A DNA stretch of 64,000 nucleotides from positions 310,001 to 374,000 of the forward strand of contig NZ_VAUV01000003.1 of assembly GCF_005780165.1 (NCBI RefSeq), read 5' to 3'. The notes under the pieces are model-generated. The model was not told the DNA's origin and searched no databases. It saw only the letters and a program-made list of their open reading frames with translations. Origin of the DNA: Phragmitibacter flavus. GTDB taxonomy: Bacteria > Verrucomicrobiota > Verrucomicrobiia > Verrucomicrobiales > Verrucomicrobiaceae. This document shows, in pieces, positions 62,730 through 64,000 of this stretch (its first letter is position 1; every line of letters starts with the position of its first letter). The position numbers and the translations under genes were made by a program.

Positions 62730-63485
62730 TCAATCAGCCAGAGGGATCATTTCAATGGCCCGACTTCCAGAAGGGATTTTGGCGGTGAGGTCACTGTCGG
62801 TCACGGAGGCATCCAACTCCCATTGCGTCATGGTCGCCGACATCTTCAAAGGAGCGCCGCCTTCGCCGTTGGGATGGGTAACGGAGATTTGACGTGGCAG
62901 GCTGTCGGCTTTGGCCACCCACAGTTCCCAAGCAAAACCTTCCTGTTCGAAGGCCATGTGGTCGCACTCCACTCCGCCAACTTTGTCGAGGCCGATGTAT
63001 TTGACTGATGTGACGCCTTCCAACAAAAAGGTGTGCGGATCGTTGACCAGCAGTTCAGCCACGGGCGGGATGAAACCATAAGTGTGCTGGATTTGTCTCA
63101 CCGCTCCATCGAGATCGGCGGACGCTTTGACAATGCTGTGGGTGTCTGATGTGTGATCAATCAAGGTCAGCGTGCCATTGTCGAAGCCGATGGTGCGAGC
63201 TCCCAAACTCGTCTTGGCATTTGCCAGCAGTTGACCGGGTCTGCGCACAACGACGCTTCCGGTGGCACGTTCGGCGACGGGTGCTCCGGCGTAGAATCCT
63301 GAAGAAGTTTCGCGGGTAGCCTTTACGCGGATGGTCTTCGCCGAGGCAAGTTTATCGGACATGGCTTGAAGCACTGAATCCGTTTTCGGATCGAGCTTGG
63401 CCATCGATGTGGTTGAAGCGCATGAGGCCAGGAAACTGCCTCCCACCAGGGCCAAGATCGCGTGAAGAAAGGGAAAACGTTTCAT
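62730..63485 (-). CDS. DUF2092 family lipoprotein
   Basis: The 251-residue precursor has a lipobox (FLASC, cysteine about 22). The rest matches the DUF2092 pattern from memory: LDPKTDSVLQAMSDKLASAKTIRVKATRE, VVVRRPGQLLANAKTSLG and VGGVECDHMAFEQEGFAWELWV, as in LolA-like or outer-membrane lipoprotein-sorting folds. It is likely periplasmic or outer-membrane. Its function is not known. Confidence 0.82.
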   Translation of the reverse strand: MKRFPFLHAILALVGGSFLASCASTTSMAKLDPKTDSVLQAMSDKLASAKTIRVKATRETSSGFYAGAPVAERATGSVVVRRPGQLLANAKTSLGARTIGFDNGTLTLIDHTSDTHSIVKASADLDGAVRQIQHTYGFIPPVAELLVNDPHTFLLEGVTSVKYIGLDKVGGVECDHMAFEQEGFAWELWVAKADSLPRQISVTHPNGEGGAPLKMSATMTQWELDASVTDSDLTAKIPSGSRAIEMIPLAD

Positions 63486-63599
63486 GATGGAATTCGGAAG
63501 TGGCTATTCGGTGTATCAAAAAAACACATCAGGGCCGCAGCGGCTATCGGACCTTGGTCTTATAAAGTTGGTTATTTGGTTTAGCGTGAGTGATCGAAG

Positions 63600-63971
63600 T
63601 CAGGCAGAGATGGCTTTGCGGACGGCCTGTAAAAACAACTCGTCATCGAATGGTTTGAGAAAGAATGCGCATGCTCCACCAGCCAGGGCCGCCGCTTTGT
63701 GACTGGGATCACTTTCACCGGTGATGACGATCACCCGCGCATCGGGTGAGACGGTTTGCAATTCGGCGAGGACTTCGAGTCCACTCATTCCGGGCATGCG
63801 GATGTCGATGACGGCAAACTCGACTAATTGATTGCGGGCGTGATCCAGCAAAACTTGGGGCTCGCAAAATTTGAGCACCCGGAAGCCATCGGACATCAAT
63901 AGTCGGCCGAGGGCGCGGAGCACCGAAGGTTCGTCATCAAGGACACAGACAGTGTGGTTGGAATGGGGCAC
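63600..63971 (-). CDS. Single-domain response regulator (receiver domain), 5' end possibly beyond the window
   Basis: The 123-residue protein is a CheY/FixJ-type receiver: the acidic pair in VLDDEPSV, phosphoacceptor D56 in VIDIRMPGMSG, T84 in VITGESD and K106 in FFLKPF. It has no output domain. The start is a GTG at 63971, but the frame is open upstream to the window edge, so a longer protein or a fused N-terminal domain cannot be excluded. The gene precedes the DUF2092 gene by about 115 bases. Confidence 0.85.
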   Translation of the reverse strand: MPHSNHTVCVLDDEPSVLRALGRLLMSDGFRVLKFCEPQVLLDHARNQLVEFAVIDIRMPGMSGLEVLAELQTVSPDARVIVITGESDPSHKAAALAGGACAFFLKPFDDELFLQAVRKAISA

Positions 63972-64000
63972 GTCGCAGACAGATCGCAGTTGGTATCTGT

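Overview
The window looks like a chromosomal segment of a GC-rich member of the Verrucomicrobiota, probably Verrucomicrobiales. This is an inference from gene content: many secreted or lipoprotein genes of Planctomycetes-Verrucomicrobia-Chlamydiae type, a secreted FAD oxidoreductase, a basic-secretory-protein-like peptidase, OprP-like porins, and an rpmH-rnpA-yidD-yidC-khpB block. There is no plasmid or phage signature. About 66 protein genes, one tRNA-Val(GAC) and one decayed transposase gene are supported. Layout: 0-2.6 kb holds a 5'-truncated type III pantothenate kinase, a ROK sugar kinase and obg. 2.7-8.7 kb is a sugar-nucleotide/membrane module: a DPM-type glycosyltransferase, two extended SDR epimerases and a 1010-residue multispanning protein. 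8.8-11.6 kb carries an M32 carboxypeptidase, an RlpA-like protein and a HIT protein. 11.7-17 kb carries a LuxR-type regulator and then the housekeeping block rpmH-rnpA-yidD-yidC-khpB-rpoZ-smpB with a near-consensus promoter. 17-20 kb has a sodium:solute symporter and argA. 20.3-28.3 kb is a fatty-acid cluster: patatin lipase, PaaK-like acyl ligase, thiolase, FadB/J-type fusion and acyl-CoA dehydrogenase, which together could release, activate and beta-oxidise acyl chains. 28.4-31.1 kb is a patch of small genes (membrane protein, VOC, DUF2200, secreted protein, lipocalin-like, cupin) that reads as less GC-rich. 31.1-37.8 kb, all on the minus strand, is a sulfate-uptake locus: an Rrf2 regulator with a cysteine cluster, YezD, an OprP-like porin, sulfate-binding protein, an M14 metallopeptidase-like enzyme, and CysT, CysW and CysA. 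The M14 gene is bracketed by two oppositely oriented copies of a hairpin repeat. 37.9-38.8 kb is a REP/RAYT locus: four 58-bp palindromic direct repeats, a transposase gene broken by a one-base deletion, and two related units in opposite orientation on the far side. 38.9-46.8 kb has a second porin, a secreted FAD oxidoreductase, XerD, a methyltransferase, a secreted peptidase, a beta-propeller lactonase and a small tyrosine phosphatase. 46.8-50.9 kb is an ExbB-ExbD-TPR operon. 51-53.5 kb has leuD, a CBS/DRTGG-containing DHH diphosphatase and tRNA-Val. 53.5-64 kb is a long minus-strand run: a response regulator, a DUF2092 lipoprotein, a small secreted Tyr/Arg-rich protein, DUF3302 + HlyD + TolC-type efflux parts, a 56-residue ORF, a hypothetical protein, a class III nucleotide cyclase, a small lipoprotein and two tandem lipoprotein alpha/beta hydrolases. 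The strongest candidates for follow-up are the REP/RAYT locus, the sulfate locus with its repeat-bracketed M14 enzyme, and the pump-less HlyD/TolC/cyclase/lipoprotein run. All functions are read from motifs and context by eye; no search was run.
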